This document shows, in pieces, positions 39,480 through 48,707 of a stretch of DNA of 64,000 bases. This DNA comes from Fredinandcohnia onubensis. GTDB lineage: Bacteria > Bacillota > Bacilli > Bacillales > Bacillaceae_L. Numbering within the stretch: position 1 is the stretch's first letter; every line of letters starts with the position of its first letter. The position numbers were made by a program, and so were the translations under genes. The stretch covers positions 62,001-126,000 of the forward strand of contig NZ_JAPSKV010000007.1 in assembly GCF_031181385.1 (NCBI RefSeq), read 5' to 3'. The notes under the pieces were generated by a model, which saw only the letters and a list, made by a program, of their open reading frames with translations, was not told where the DNA came from and made no database searches.

Positions 39480-40436
39480 ATGGCAAAACTAGTAATTACG
39501 CAAAACATTGAAGAATTTCATTTAGATCAGATTAAAGAAATTGTTCCAGACTGGGAGATTGTTGCTGGGCGAGATTCGTCTGTTTGGATAGATCATTTAC
39601 AAGATGCCGAGGTTATTGTTGGCTGGAAAAAGGAAATTGCGGAGCATTCTATTTATGCCGACTCAAACCTTCGTTGGTTACAAAGCTGGAGCGCTGGAGT
39701 CAATAGTATGCCACTTGAGGAAATGGAGAAGAAAAATATTGTTCTGACAAGCGCAAATGGAGTTCACGCCTATCCGATTTCAGAAACTATTTTTGCCTTA
39801 ATGCTCGGGTTAACGAGAAAAATACATACATATGTCCGTAATCAACAGGTGAAAAAATGGCATCATGCTGATATGAATCTTGAAATTCATGAAAAGACGA
39901 TTGGGATTATTGGTGTCGGTCATATTGGGAAGGAAACGGCCAAAATTGCTAAGGCCTTTGGTATGAAGGTACTTGGAGTTCGCCACTCTGACCGAGATGA
40001 GGAATTTGTGGATGAGATGTATACAACGGCCCAGTTATCTGATGTTTTGCCTCGATGTGACTACGTCGTTATAACCTTGCCATTGACGGATGAAACGCAT
40101 CATTTATTTGGGGCTGACGAGTTTAAAAAGATGAAGTCATCTGCATTTTTCATTAATATCGGGCGCGGCGAGATTGTCGTTGAAGATGATATGATTGAAG
40201 CACTGCGTTCAGGTGAAATCGCTGGAGCTGGTTTGGATGTTTTTACGAAAGAACCACTTGAAGAAAATAGCCCGCTCTGGGAATTTGAAAATGTGATTGT
40301 GACACCGCATACATCTGGGTCAACAGAGCATTACACCAAGCGTGTCATAGAGGATATCTTTATCCCGAATCTAAAAAGCTACGCTCAAGGCGGAGTTCTA
40401 CCGAAGAATGTCGTGGACTATAAGAAGGGGTATTAG
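39480..40436 (+). CDS. D-2-hydroxyacid dehydrogenase (NAD-binding)
   Basis: EKTIGIIGVGHIGKETAKIAKAFGMKVLGV Rossmann motif; INIGRGEIVVEDDMIEAL; AGLDVFTKEPLEENSPLWEFENVIVTPH. Confidence 0.93.
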   Translation: MAKLVITQNIEEFHLDQIKEIVPDWEIVAGRDSSVWIDHLQDAEVIVGWKKEIAEHSIYADSNLRWLQSWSAGVNSMPLEEMEKKNIVLTSANGVHAYPISETIFALMLGLTRKIHTYVRNQQVKKWHHADMNLEIHEKTIGIIGVGHIGKETAKIAKAFGMKVLGVRHSDRDEEFVDEMYTTAQLSDVLPRCDYVVITLPLTDETHHLFGADEFKKMKSSAFFINIGRGEIVVEDDMIEALRSGEIAGAGLDVFTKEPLEENSPLWEFENVIVTPHTSGSTEHYTKRVIEDIFIPNLKSYAQGGVLPKNVVDYKKGY

Positions 40437-40485
40437 GGACAGGCACACTTCCCGGTAAAAAAAATGGTGGGACCTCTGTCCCACC

Positions 40486-40716
40486 TTAATCTTCATCTTT
40501 CACATCAATATCTTCTGGGATGGGTTCATTTAGCCATTCTACGTAGAGCTTTTTGTATTTTTCAAGCTGTTCGAGGGTAGCGTTGAATTGTTCTTTATTT
40601 AATAAGTATTGCTCCCCATCGAAAAGTGCACGTACCTTTTTTTCTTGGATTAGTTTTTTCACAAGCTCTTCTGGTATTGATAAATATTCTGCTGTTTCTT
40701 TAACTGTTAAATACAA
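40486..40716 (-). CDS. Excisionase/MerR-type HTH small DNA-binding protein
   Basis: MYLTVKETAEYLSIPEELVKKLIQEKKVRALFDGEQYLLNKEQF. Confidence 0.7.
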   Translation of the reverse strand: MYLTVKETAEYLSIPEELVKKLIQEKKVRALFDGEQYLLNKEQFNATLEQLEKYKKLYVEWLNEPIPEDIDVKDED

Positions 40717-40732
40717 CGTACTTCATCCTTCT

Positions 40733-40882
40733 TTATCTTCGAATTTTATAAGCCCGACGTTCGGCGTATTCCGAGCATGGAATGCACACCTTTATTGTAT
40801 TCCCTTTATCATCGACATACTTTCGTAAAGGCTTAATTTTTCTTTTACAAATCGCACATTTCGCACTCAAAAAAGAGAACAT
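40733..40882 (-). CDS. 49-aa zinc-ribbon-like miniprotein (not in ORF track)
   Basis: Translation MFSFLSAKCAICKRKIKPLRKYVDDKGNTIKVCIPCSEYAERRAYKIRR; GGAGGG SD; two CxxC pairs. Confidence 0.7.
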   Translation of the reverse strand: MFSFLSAKCAICKRKIKPLRKYVDDKGNTIKVCIPCSEYAERRAYKIRR

Positions 40883-40929
40883 TTTTACCCTCCTTTTGAA
40901 GAAAAAAATGAGAGATATGCTCTCTCATT

Positions 40930-42507
40930 TTATTTTACCGCGACAAACTGATCAACAAAATGCTGTGGATTTAGTCTTTCACCAGTGGCTCTTTCAATTT
41001 TTTCATTCCAATTATATAACGCACCTGGCTTAAAGAAATCATTCAACAAAAATTCGCCCACTTTTTCCGAGAAAAGATCCGTTGATATATTCGTCTCAAT
41101 ATGGCGCTGCAGCTGGGAAGTTGTTAACTCACCCAGTAAATAGTTTTGATAATACACCGGCACCAACGTAAAATGAATTTTCGCAGCCCAATGTGGATAA
41201 TCCTGATTTTCTGGCGGCGTTAACAATTGAACCTCACTGACAATCTTCCACCATAAACGATTCAAATCCTGATCCGGATTTTCATAAAGCTCACGTTCAA
41301 AAAACACAAATGTTATAATCCAACGGCCAGCAATCAGCATTTGGCGACGCAATGATTTTTCAATGAGTGGCTTCAACTCTTCAACTTGCGCTTGGTCTAA
41401 TCCTAAAAACTGCTGAAGCCATTCCGGATTTTTTCCGAAGCGACCATATAGCATCGCAATTGCTTCAGTTGTTAGCGTATGTGCTGGAGTGCGCAATAGG
41501 AACGGTAGATCACGGGGAATATATTTAAAATAAACCGCATGCCCGTATTCATGTAGCATCGTGTTTGACCAGTAATCAGAAGGCACATTGTTACTTAAGA
41601 CACGAACATCGCCATCACGATCAATATCGGTACAGAATGCATGCTGATTTTTCTTCTCTCTTGGATACAGATCACTTTTTTGCAGCATATCCTTAATATC
41701 CATACCCATTTTTGCAAAAGTCTGTGTTGATAATTCTTCAAGATTCTTCCCATCATAAAATGGATCCAAGTCTAATTCCTTTGATGGTGGCGCCTCTTGG
41801 AAAAAGGGATCTGCATAATGCCATGGACGCAGGTCCTCTACTTTGATACCAAACCGTTCAGCAAGCTCCTCATCCATTTCCTGCTTTAGTTCGCGGAATG
41901 GTTCATCCGAAAGCCGCTTAAGCTCTGTAAAAATAGAAAAAATCTCTTCACGGTCAAGTTCCTGTGATTCAAAACTCATTTGATGGAAATTTTCGAAACC
42001 TAGTGAACGGGCCGCTTCATTACGCTTTTTCACAAGTACCAGTAATTTTTCTTCTACTTCTTTTGCAATTTGCTTACTTGCATGCCATGCTTCTTCTCTT
42101 AGTTTAAGATCATTGCTTTTTATTAAAATTTGGCGCACATCATTTTCCGATACTTGCTTTCCGTTTAAAGTCGCGCGAAATGTATTAAATACACCTACTA
42201 ACTCTGTTGATAATTGAACCATTTCCTTTAGTTTATCTTCCTGGAGTTGGTTTTCAAGCATTTGTGAATAAAGTAGTTCTAGCTGGCGTTTTTGAACAGG
42301 GTCCTCTGTTTGTTCGAGGTATTTTTTCACCTGTTCAAAGCGCTCTTTATCTGAAAAATAAACACTGTATGCAGTATCCGCTTCTGCTGATTTTGCCTTC
42401 CACTCCTCGTCCCCAGTAGTAGCTGCCATCCATGAAGCTTCTGCACTAGTAATATGTAATTCGCGAATTGCTTTATTTTGTTCTTCTAAAAATTGCTCAA
42501 TTGACAT
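40930..42507 (-). CDS. M3/M2-like zinc metallopeptidase
   Basis: Active site TMLHEYGHAVYFKYI, 525 aa. Confidence 0.85.
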   Translation of the reverse strand: MSIEQFLEEQNKAIRELHITSAEASWMAATTGDEEWKAKSAEADTAYSVYFSDKERFEQVKKYLEQTEDPVQKRQLELLYSQMLENQLQEDKLKEMVQLSTELVGVFNTFRATLNGKQVSENDVRQILIKSNDLKLREEAWHASKQIAKEVEEKLLVLVKKRNEAARSLGFENFHQMSFESQELDREEIFSIFTELKRLSDEPFRELKQEMDEELAERFGIKVEDLRPWHYADPFFQEAPPSKELDLDPFYDGKNLEELSTQTFAKMGMDIKDMLQKSDLYPREKKNQHAFCTDIDRDGDVRVLSNNVPSDYWSNTMLHEYGHAVYFKYIPRDLPFLLRTPAHTLTTEAIAMLYGRFGKNPEWLQQFLGLDQAQVEELKPLIEKSLRRQMLIAGRWIITFVFFERELYENPDQDLNRLWWKIVSEVQLLTPPENQDYPHWAAKIHFTLVPVYYQNYLLGELTTSQLQRHIETNISTDLFSEKVGEFLLNDFFKPGALYNWNEKIERATGERLNPQHFVDQFVAVK

Positions 42508-42673
42508 TTATAAAACCCCTCCTCATGTCTATAATTCTAGAAAAATCGACAAAATCCTTTAAGCTCTCAATCCTTCAAACCCGACCTGTCCCCTCGACCC
42601 CAAAATTTTCCGCATAAAAAAAAGACCCTTAGTTTGGGACAGTTGACCTGTCCCAAAAGGTCTGGTTTGTTGG

Positions 42674-43393
42674 TTATTCGCCTAGGTCGACGTTGTGGTA
42701 GACTTGGCGTACGTCTTCGAGGTCTTCTAGTGCATCGATCATTTTTTCGAATTTTGCTTGTGCATCTTCTGGAAGGGTTACATCGTTTTGAGCAAGCATG
42801 GTTAGCTCTGCTACTGTAAACTCTGTAATACCAGCATTTTTAAATGCTTCTTGGACAGCATGGAATTGTTCTGGCTCAGCGTAGACGATTACAGATTCTT
42901 CTTCTTCTAAGATATCACGTACATCTAGATCTGCTTCCATTAACAATTCTAGTACTTCATCGGCTGTTTTTCCTTCGATACCAAATACAGCTGTTGCATC
43001 AAACATATAGGCTACTGAACCGCTGACACCCATGTTTCCACCGTTTTTACCAAATGCTGCACGCACTTCAGATGCAGTACGGTTCACGTTATTCGTTAAT
43101 GCATCAACAATAACCATTGATCCGTTTGGTCCAAAGCCCTCATAGCGAAGCTCATCGTAATTTTCTTCTGCGCCGCCTTTCGCTTTTTCAATCGCACGGT
43201 CAATGATTGCTCTTGGTACATTATATGTTTTTGCACGTTCAAGAACGACCTTTAAGTTTTGGTTTAACTCAGGATCAGGCTCGCCCTGTCTTGCTGCTAC
43301 ATAAATTTCACGTCCGAATTTTGCATAGATTCTACTTGTGTTTGCATCCTTAGACGCTTTCTTTTCCTTAATATTGTTCCATTTACGTCCCAT
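42674..43393 (-). CDS. YebC/PmpR (TACO1) family protein, YeeI-like
   Basis: [69 protein letters not shown]. Confidence 0.93.
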   Translation of the reverse strand: MGRKWNNIKEKKASKDANTSRIYAKFGREIYVAARQGEPDPELNQNLKVVLERAKTYNVPRAIIDRAIEKAKGGAEENYDELRYEGFGPNGSMVIVDALTNNVNRTASEVRAAFGKNGGNMGVSGSVAYMFDATAVFGIEGKTADEVLELLMEADLDVRDILEEEESVIVYAEPEQFHAVQEAFKNAGITEFTVAELTMLAQNDVTLPEDAQAKFEKMIDALEDLEDVRQVYHNVDLGE

Positions 43394-43511
43394 CTAGAAC
43401 ACTCGCTTTCAACTTTTGAATCATTTACATTATACATCAAACTTCTTATTAACAAAATATGTGATTGACAGGCTATATTGGGATTTTTTTCTTCATTCTA
43501 AAATATGTAAA

Positions 43512-43540
43512 AGCCCCGTCACTTTTTTGTGTACGGGGCT
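43512..43540 (-). terminator. Terminator downstream of glnA
   Basis: Minus strand AGCCCCGTACACAAAAAAGTGACGGGGCTTTTAC. Confidence 0.75.
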
Positions 43541-43585
43541 ACTATCATCGTTTTAGACAAATTTAGATTCAAAAAGTCTAAAAGA

Positions 43586-44923
43586 TTAATAAAGAGTCAT
43601 ATATTGGTCTCTTTCCCATGTGTCAACTTGAGTACGGAATTGATCCCATTCAATTCGTTTAGCTTCAATAAAATGGGTGCTAATATGTTCTCCTAATGCA
43701 CTTATGAGTAGCTCATTCTTTGAAAATGCTGTAATAGCTTCCTTAAGGTTTTCTGGAAGACTTTGAATTCCTAACGCCGCCATTTCGTCATCTGACATAT
43801 GGTAGATGTTTAGATTTACAGGATCCGCTAATTGCAGATTATTTTTAATCCCATCCAACCCTGCAGCAAGCATAGCAGCTAAGGCAAGGTATGGGTTAGC
43901 AGATGGGTCTGGATTTCTCAACTCAATACGTGTGCTTAAGCCTCGACTTGCAGGAACACGTACGAGAGGACTACGGTTTTTCGCTGACCATGCAATATAG
44001 CTTGGTGCTTCATATCCAGGTACTAGACGCTTGTAAGAGTTAACCGTTGGATTTGTGATTGCAGCAAAACTATGAGCATGCTTTAGAATTCCAGCTAAAT
44101 ACTGTTTCGCCGTTTCACTTAGACCTAATTCATCACTTTCGTCGTAGAAAGCATTCTCGTTCCCTCGGAAAAGGGATTGGTGACAGTGCATCCCTGAACC
44201 ATTTACACCAAATAGCGGCTTAGGCATAAAGGTTGCATGTAGACCATGTTTTCTCGCAATATTTTTTACAACAAGTTTGAATGTTTGGATTTGGTCAGCG
44301 GCATCAACCGCATCAGAATATTTGAAATCAATTTCATGCTGTCCAGGAGCCACCTCGTGATGGGATGCTTCTATTTCAAATCCCATATCTTCTAATGTGA
44401 GAACAATATCACGTCGGCAGTTTTCGCCAAGGTCAATCGGAGCTAAATCGAAATAGCCTCCATTATCATTTAATTCCATAGTTGGGTTGCCTTTTTCATC
44501 GGTTTTAAATAGGAAGAATTCTGGTTCTGGACCAACATTCATCGCTGTAAACCCTAAGGAGTTTGCTTCACTCAATACTCTTTTCAACACTCCACGAGGA
44601 TCGCCAGGGAATGGGTTCCCATCAGGTAGATATACATCACAGATTAGACGGGCAATTTTGCTTTCTTCTGCACTCCAAGGAAAGATAAGCCATGTATTTA
44701 AATCTGGGTATAAATACATATCAGACTCTTCTATTCTCACAAAACCTTCGATTGAAGATCCATCAAACATCATTTGATTATCCAGTGCCTTTTTCAATTG
44801 GCTAACCGGAATTTCTACATTTTTGATAATGCCGAATAAGTCTGTGAACTGTAAGCGAATATAGCGTACATTCTCTTCTTTTGCATTTTGTAAAATCTCT
44901 TCCTTCGTATAAGTTCTTCCCAT
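43586..44923 (-). CDS. glnA: Type I glutamine synthetase
   Basis: [74 protein letters not shown]. Confidence 0.95.
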   Translation of the reverse strand: MGRTYTKEEILQNAKEENVRYIRLQFTDLFGIIKNVEIPVSQLKKALDNQMMFDGSSIEGFVRIEESDMYLYPDLNTWLIFPWSAEESKIARLICDVYLPDGNPFPGDPRGVLKRVLSEANSLGFTAMNVGPEPEFFLFKTDEKGNPTMELNDNGGYFDLAPIDLGENCRRDIVLTLEDMGFEIEASHHEVAPGQHEIDFKYSDAVDAADQIQTFKLVVKNIARKHGLHATFMPKPLFGVNGSGMHCHQSLFRGNENAFYDESDELGLSETAKQYLAGILKHAHSFAAITNPTVNSYKRLVPGYEAPSYIAWSAKNRSPLVRVPASRGLSTRIELRNPDPSANPYLALAAMLAAGLDGIKNNLQLADPVNLNIYHMSDDEMAALGIQSLPENLKEAITAFSKNELLISALGEHISTHFIEAKRIEWDQFRTQVDTWERDQYMTLY

Positions 44924-45035
44924 AAAATTTTCCTCCTTTTATTTGTAATTAGTATCGCTACCGTTCACATAGTTGCTATTAACTCATCAAGGCATCAGAA
45001 TCTTTTGTCTAGATACGGGCGACAACTAATTAATC

Positions 45036-45920
45036 CTAGTTAATTTTTGTAATGTGCCTTGCTAAGGATGCCTGTACATCGATCTCACCATGACAAATGT
45101 ACTCAGCCGCCCCTTTTTTCCAAATATGGTTGTTCTCATCCCACCTGATTTCTAAATCACCTCCGGGAAGGTGAACTGTTACAGGTGTGTGTTTTGCTAT
45201 TTTCCCAGTTAACGTGGCTGCAACTACAGCTGCACATGCCCCTGTTCCGCAAGCCATTGTAATCCCGGAACCTCTCTCCCACACTCTATAGTCAATTTCA
45301 TTACTATTTCTAATCTGGACGATTCCCACATTTACTCTTTCCGGAAAGTGAGTTGAGTGCTCTATGGAAGGACCTAATTTCTCTAGCGGTACTTCATGAA
45401 CATCATCAACAAAAAGGATTGCATGTGGGTTTCCCATTGAAAGACAAGTCAGTTGATATTGATTATCACCAATACTCACAGTTTCATTGATTGTGGTTGA
45501 ATAAGGGTCACCCGCCATAGGAACCATTCCTTTTAGTAATTTAGGCTCTCCCATATCAACTGTGATTGACTCGACTACATTTTTGTGTCCAGTTGTAACC
45601 GTCACATACACAATTCCACCAAGGGTTTCGATCGAAAATGTGTTAGATTCAGCATACAAGTGATCGACCAGATATTTTGCAACACAGCGGAGTCCATTAC
45701 CACAGTTTTTTCCTTCTGATCCATCCTCATTAAAAATTCTCATTCTAAAATCCGCTACACTTGATGGACAAATGAGAATCATCCCATCAGAACCAATTCC
45801 AAAATTCACATCCGATACCGATTTGGCAAGACTAGTAAGGTCCTGTTCCCTCAAGGAGGATTCTAAGAGATTGAAAATGATATAATTGTTACCCAAACCA
45901 TGCATTTTTGTAAAAAGCAC
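45036..45920 (-). CDS. dapF: Diaminopimelate epimerase
   Basis: KMHGLGNNYIIFN; RIFNEDGSEGKNCGNGLRCVAKY; ERGSGITMACGTGACAA. Confidence 0.94.
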   Translation of the reverse strand: MLFTKMHGLGNNYIIFNLLESSLREQDLTSLAKSVSDVNFGIGSDGMILICPSSVADFRMRIFNEDGSEGKNCGNGLRCVAKYLVDHLYAESNTFSIETLGGIVYVTVTTGHKNVVESITVDMGEPKLLKGMVPMAGDPYSTTINETVSIGDNQYQLTCLSMGNPHAILFVDDVHEVPLEKLGPSIEHSTHFPERVNVGIVQIRNSNEIDYRVWERGSGITMACGTGACAAVVAATLTGKIAKHTPVTVHLPGGDLEIRWDENNHIWKKGAAEYICHGEIDVQASLARHITKIN

Positions 45921-45939
45921 TTACACTCACCTTCCTTCT

Positions 45940-47178
45940 CTAAAATATAAATTGAACTCTACTTAACCGTGATTTGATCTCATCGATGACTTGTGTTTCT
46001 TCTTCTCTATCCGCTTGGAAAGTCACTGAGAATCGAATATAGTTACCAACATCGTCCCATGGCACACTTGAAATAAGGTGCTCACGAATCAGGTACTGTC
46101 CAAACTCTTCTGCATTCGTAAAAGTCGGACCTCCGATAACTCCAGCAGGTATTTCCACGTAAAGGAAGAAGGAGCCCTTCGGTTTTTCCGCCTTAAATCC
46201 GCAATTACGAAGCGCGTTAACAAGTAATTCATGGCGGCGTGAATATTTTTCAGCTGTTTTTACTGTAATTTCTGGATGTGCTAGGGCATATGCTGCCGCT
46301 TTTTGGATAGGTATAAATTGACCTGAGTCACTATTGTCCTTAATCGTTGCAAATGCTTTAACTAAATTCGGATGTCCTGCGATAAAACCAATTCTCCATC
46401 CGGTCATATTGAAGGATTTTGATAAAGAATGAAGCTCTACACCCACTTCTTTTGCTCCAGGGATTGATAGAAAACTTAGTGGTTTCTCACCGTCAAATAC
46501 CAGCGCGGCATAGGCTGCGTCATGAACAACGATTAAGTTATTCTGATTTGCAAATGCAACTACTTCCTCAAAAAATTCTCTAGTTGCCGCAGCACCAGTT
46601 GGGTTATTCGGGTAATTTAAATAAAGCAATTTAGCCTTTTTCAATGTATCGCGATCAATTTGACTAAGATCCGGTAAGAATCCATTCTTTTCTAATAGGG
46701 GCAACTGTACGATTTCTCCCCCATAATATTTCGTATAAGTAGCTAGTACAGGGTAGCTTGGTGTTGGCATTAGTGTGATGTCACCTGGGTTGATAAAAGC
46801 TGCTGGCAACATCGCAAGTGCTGATTTGGAACCAATTACGTGATTGATTTCCGTTTCTGGGTCAAGGCCGCTTACACCAAATACCTCTTCCATGTAGCGA
46901 GCAGCCGCTTCCTTAAATTCAGAAATTCCATTGTCAGAGTAGAATCGATTTTCTGGTTTTGCAGCCTCCAGTGAAAGCTTTTCTACAACAGCTTCATCAG
47001 CCATAGCATCTGGTTCACCTACTCCTAAATCAATTAATTCAATATGAGGATTCTCTTTTAAGGCAGCTTTTTTAGCCCTTTTTATTTTTTCAAATTTAAA
47101 AATCTCATCTTTGAGTCCGAACGACGATCCACCGATTCGATCAGCAAAAAGTTGTTGGGTATAGTCTGTCAAAGTCAT
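45940..47178 (-). CDS. dapL: PLP-dependent aminotransferase, LL-diaminopimelate aminotransferase (DapL)-like
   Basis: DLGVGEPDAMADEAVVEKL; NYPNNPTGA; SLSKSFNMTGWRIGF; adjacent to dapF. Confidence 0.8.
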   Translation of the reverse strand: MTLTDYTQQLFADRIGGSSFGLKDEIFKFEKIKRAKKAALKENPHIELIDLGVGEPDAMADEAVVEKLSLEAAKPENRFYSDNGISEFKEAAARYMEEVFGVSGLDPETEINHVIGSKSALAMLPAAFINPGDITLMPTPSYPVLATYTKYYGGEIVQLPLLEKNGFLPDLSQIDRDTLKKAKLLYLNYPNNPTGAAATREFFEEVVAFANQNNLIVVHDAAYAALVFDGEKPLSFLSIPGAKEVGVELHSLSKSFNMTGWRIGFIAGHPNLVKAFATIKDNSDSGQFIPIQKAAAYALAHPEITVKTAEKYSRRHELLVNALRNCGFKAEKPKGSFFLYVEIPAGVIGGPTFTNAEEFGQYLIREHLISSVPWDDVGNYIRFSVTFQADREEETQVIDEIKSRLSRVQFIF

Positions 47179-47196
47179 TGGTACTCCTCCATATCT

Positions 47197-48666
47197 TTAG
47201 GTACTCATCAGGTAGTTGTGACAAGCTTCCGCAGCTTCTTTTCCTTCTTGAATAGCCCATACTATTAAACTCGAACCGCGGCGGGCATCACCTGCTATGA
47301 AGGTTCCTTTCTTGTTTGTCTGGTAAGGATCTTCTGATTTGTCGGCTCTCGTTGTGGTTTCTTCTTGGTTGAAATTCTCTAAGAGATCTTGATCCATCCC
47401 TTCAAATCCAACCGCTAATAAAATAAGCTGTGCTGGCCATTCTCTTTCTGATCCAGGGATTCTCTCTCTGATTTTCTCCCCGTTTTCATTCACTATTGTC
47501 CTAACTTCGATACTCTTAACACCCATTAAGTGCCCATTCTCATCTCCTATAAATTCAATAGCTGATGTCGCATATGCGCGGGGGTCACTTCCGAACCTTG
47601 CTAATGCCTCCTCATGCCCATGATCAAGCTTGTGAATGATTGGATATTGCGGCCAAGGATTCTCCTCAGTACGACTGGTTGACCGCTCCGGATAAATATC
47701 AAACTGGACTAGACTTTTACAATTATGTCGGAGAGCGGTTGATACACAGTCTGTTGCTGTGTCTCCCCCACCAATCACAATGACGTCTTTCCCTTCTGCA
47801 GAGATAAAATTCCCATCCGCGAAATTGGAATCCAACATGCTTTTCGTATTGCTATGCAAGTAATCCATTGCAAAATGGATACCTTTTAGATTTCTTCCTT
47901 CCGCCACCACATTCCGTGGTTTTGTTGCCCCAGTACAGATAATCACACTATCAAACTCTGAATCTAGTTTTTCCAATGGATAATCTTTACCAATCTCTGT
48001 ATTTGTCACAAACGTGATTCCTGATTCACTTAGAAGATTAATCCGACGATCCACGACATGTTGTTCAATTTTCATTTTGGGAATTCCATACGTTAGCAAT
48101 CCTCCAACTCGGTCGGACCTTTCAAACACTGTTACGGAATGTCCTTGTTGATTCAGTTCCGATGCACTTGCTAATCCTGCAGGTCCTGAACCGATAACCG
48201 CAACTTTCTTTCCTGTTCTATTCTTAGGAATCTGTGGAGTTACCCAACCTTCCTCAAAGGCTTTATCGATAATAGCCCATTCGATATTTTTTATCGTGAC
48301 AGAACTTTCATATAGTGACGCTACACACCCCGCCTCACAAGGGGCCGGGCAAGCCCTTCCAGTAAACTCCGGAAACGGATTTGTCTTACTTAATCTCTCA
48401 TAAGCCTCTTTCCAATTTCCCCGATAAACCAGTTCATTCCATTCTGGAATTAGATTATATAAAGGGCATCCGGTAGTCATCCCTCCAAGAACACTTCCGT
48501 TCTGACAGAAGGGGACTCCACAATCCATACATCGTGCCGCTTGGTTAACTAAATCTCTTGAAGGAGGCAGAACGGAGATTTCCTTCCAATCCTTCAATCG
48601 TTGCAGTGGTTCACGATAATTTGCGGGCTGCCGCTTATATTCTAAAAATCCTGTATGTTTTCCCAA
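47197..48666 (-). CDS. gltD: Glutamate synthase small subunit
   Basis: AARCMDCGVPFCQ...GCPLYNLIPEWN; GSGPAGLASA; GGGDTATDC. Confidence 0.95.
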   Translation of the reverse strand: MGKHTGFLEYKRQPANYREPLQRLKDWKEISVLPPSRDLVNQAARCMDCGVPFCQNGSVLGGMTTGCPLYNLIPEWNELVYRGNWKEAYERLSKTNPFPEFTGRACPAPCEAGCVASLYESSVTIKNIEWAIIDKAFEEGWVTPQIPKNRTGKKVAVIGSGPAGLASASELNQQGHSVTVFERSDRVGGLLTYGIPKMKIEQHVVDRRINLLSESGITFVTNTEIGKDYPLEKLDSEFDSVIICTGATKPRNVVAEGRNLKGIHFAMDYLHSNTKSMLDSNFADGNFISAEGKDVIVIGGGDTATDCVSTALRHNCKSLVQFDIYPERSTSRTEENPWPQYPIIHKLDHGHEEALARFGSDPRAYATSAIEFIGDENGHLMGVKSIEVRTIVNENGEKIRERIPGSEREWPAQLILLAVGFEGMDQDLLENFNQEETTTRADKSEDPYQTNKKGTFIAGDARRGSSLIVWAIQEGKEAAEACHNYLMST

Positions 48667-48707
48667 ATCGACACCTCTTTTCTTAGGAAATTAGTGTTAA
48701 GTAGTAG

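Noticed and set aside
40486-40716. Prophage/ICE marker (excisionase-like gene)
   Set aside because: No integrase, attachment repeats or phage structural genes nearby; small HTH proteins of this type are common in chromosomes.
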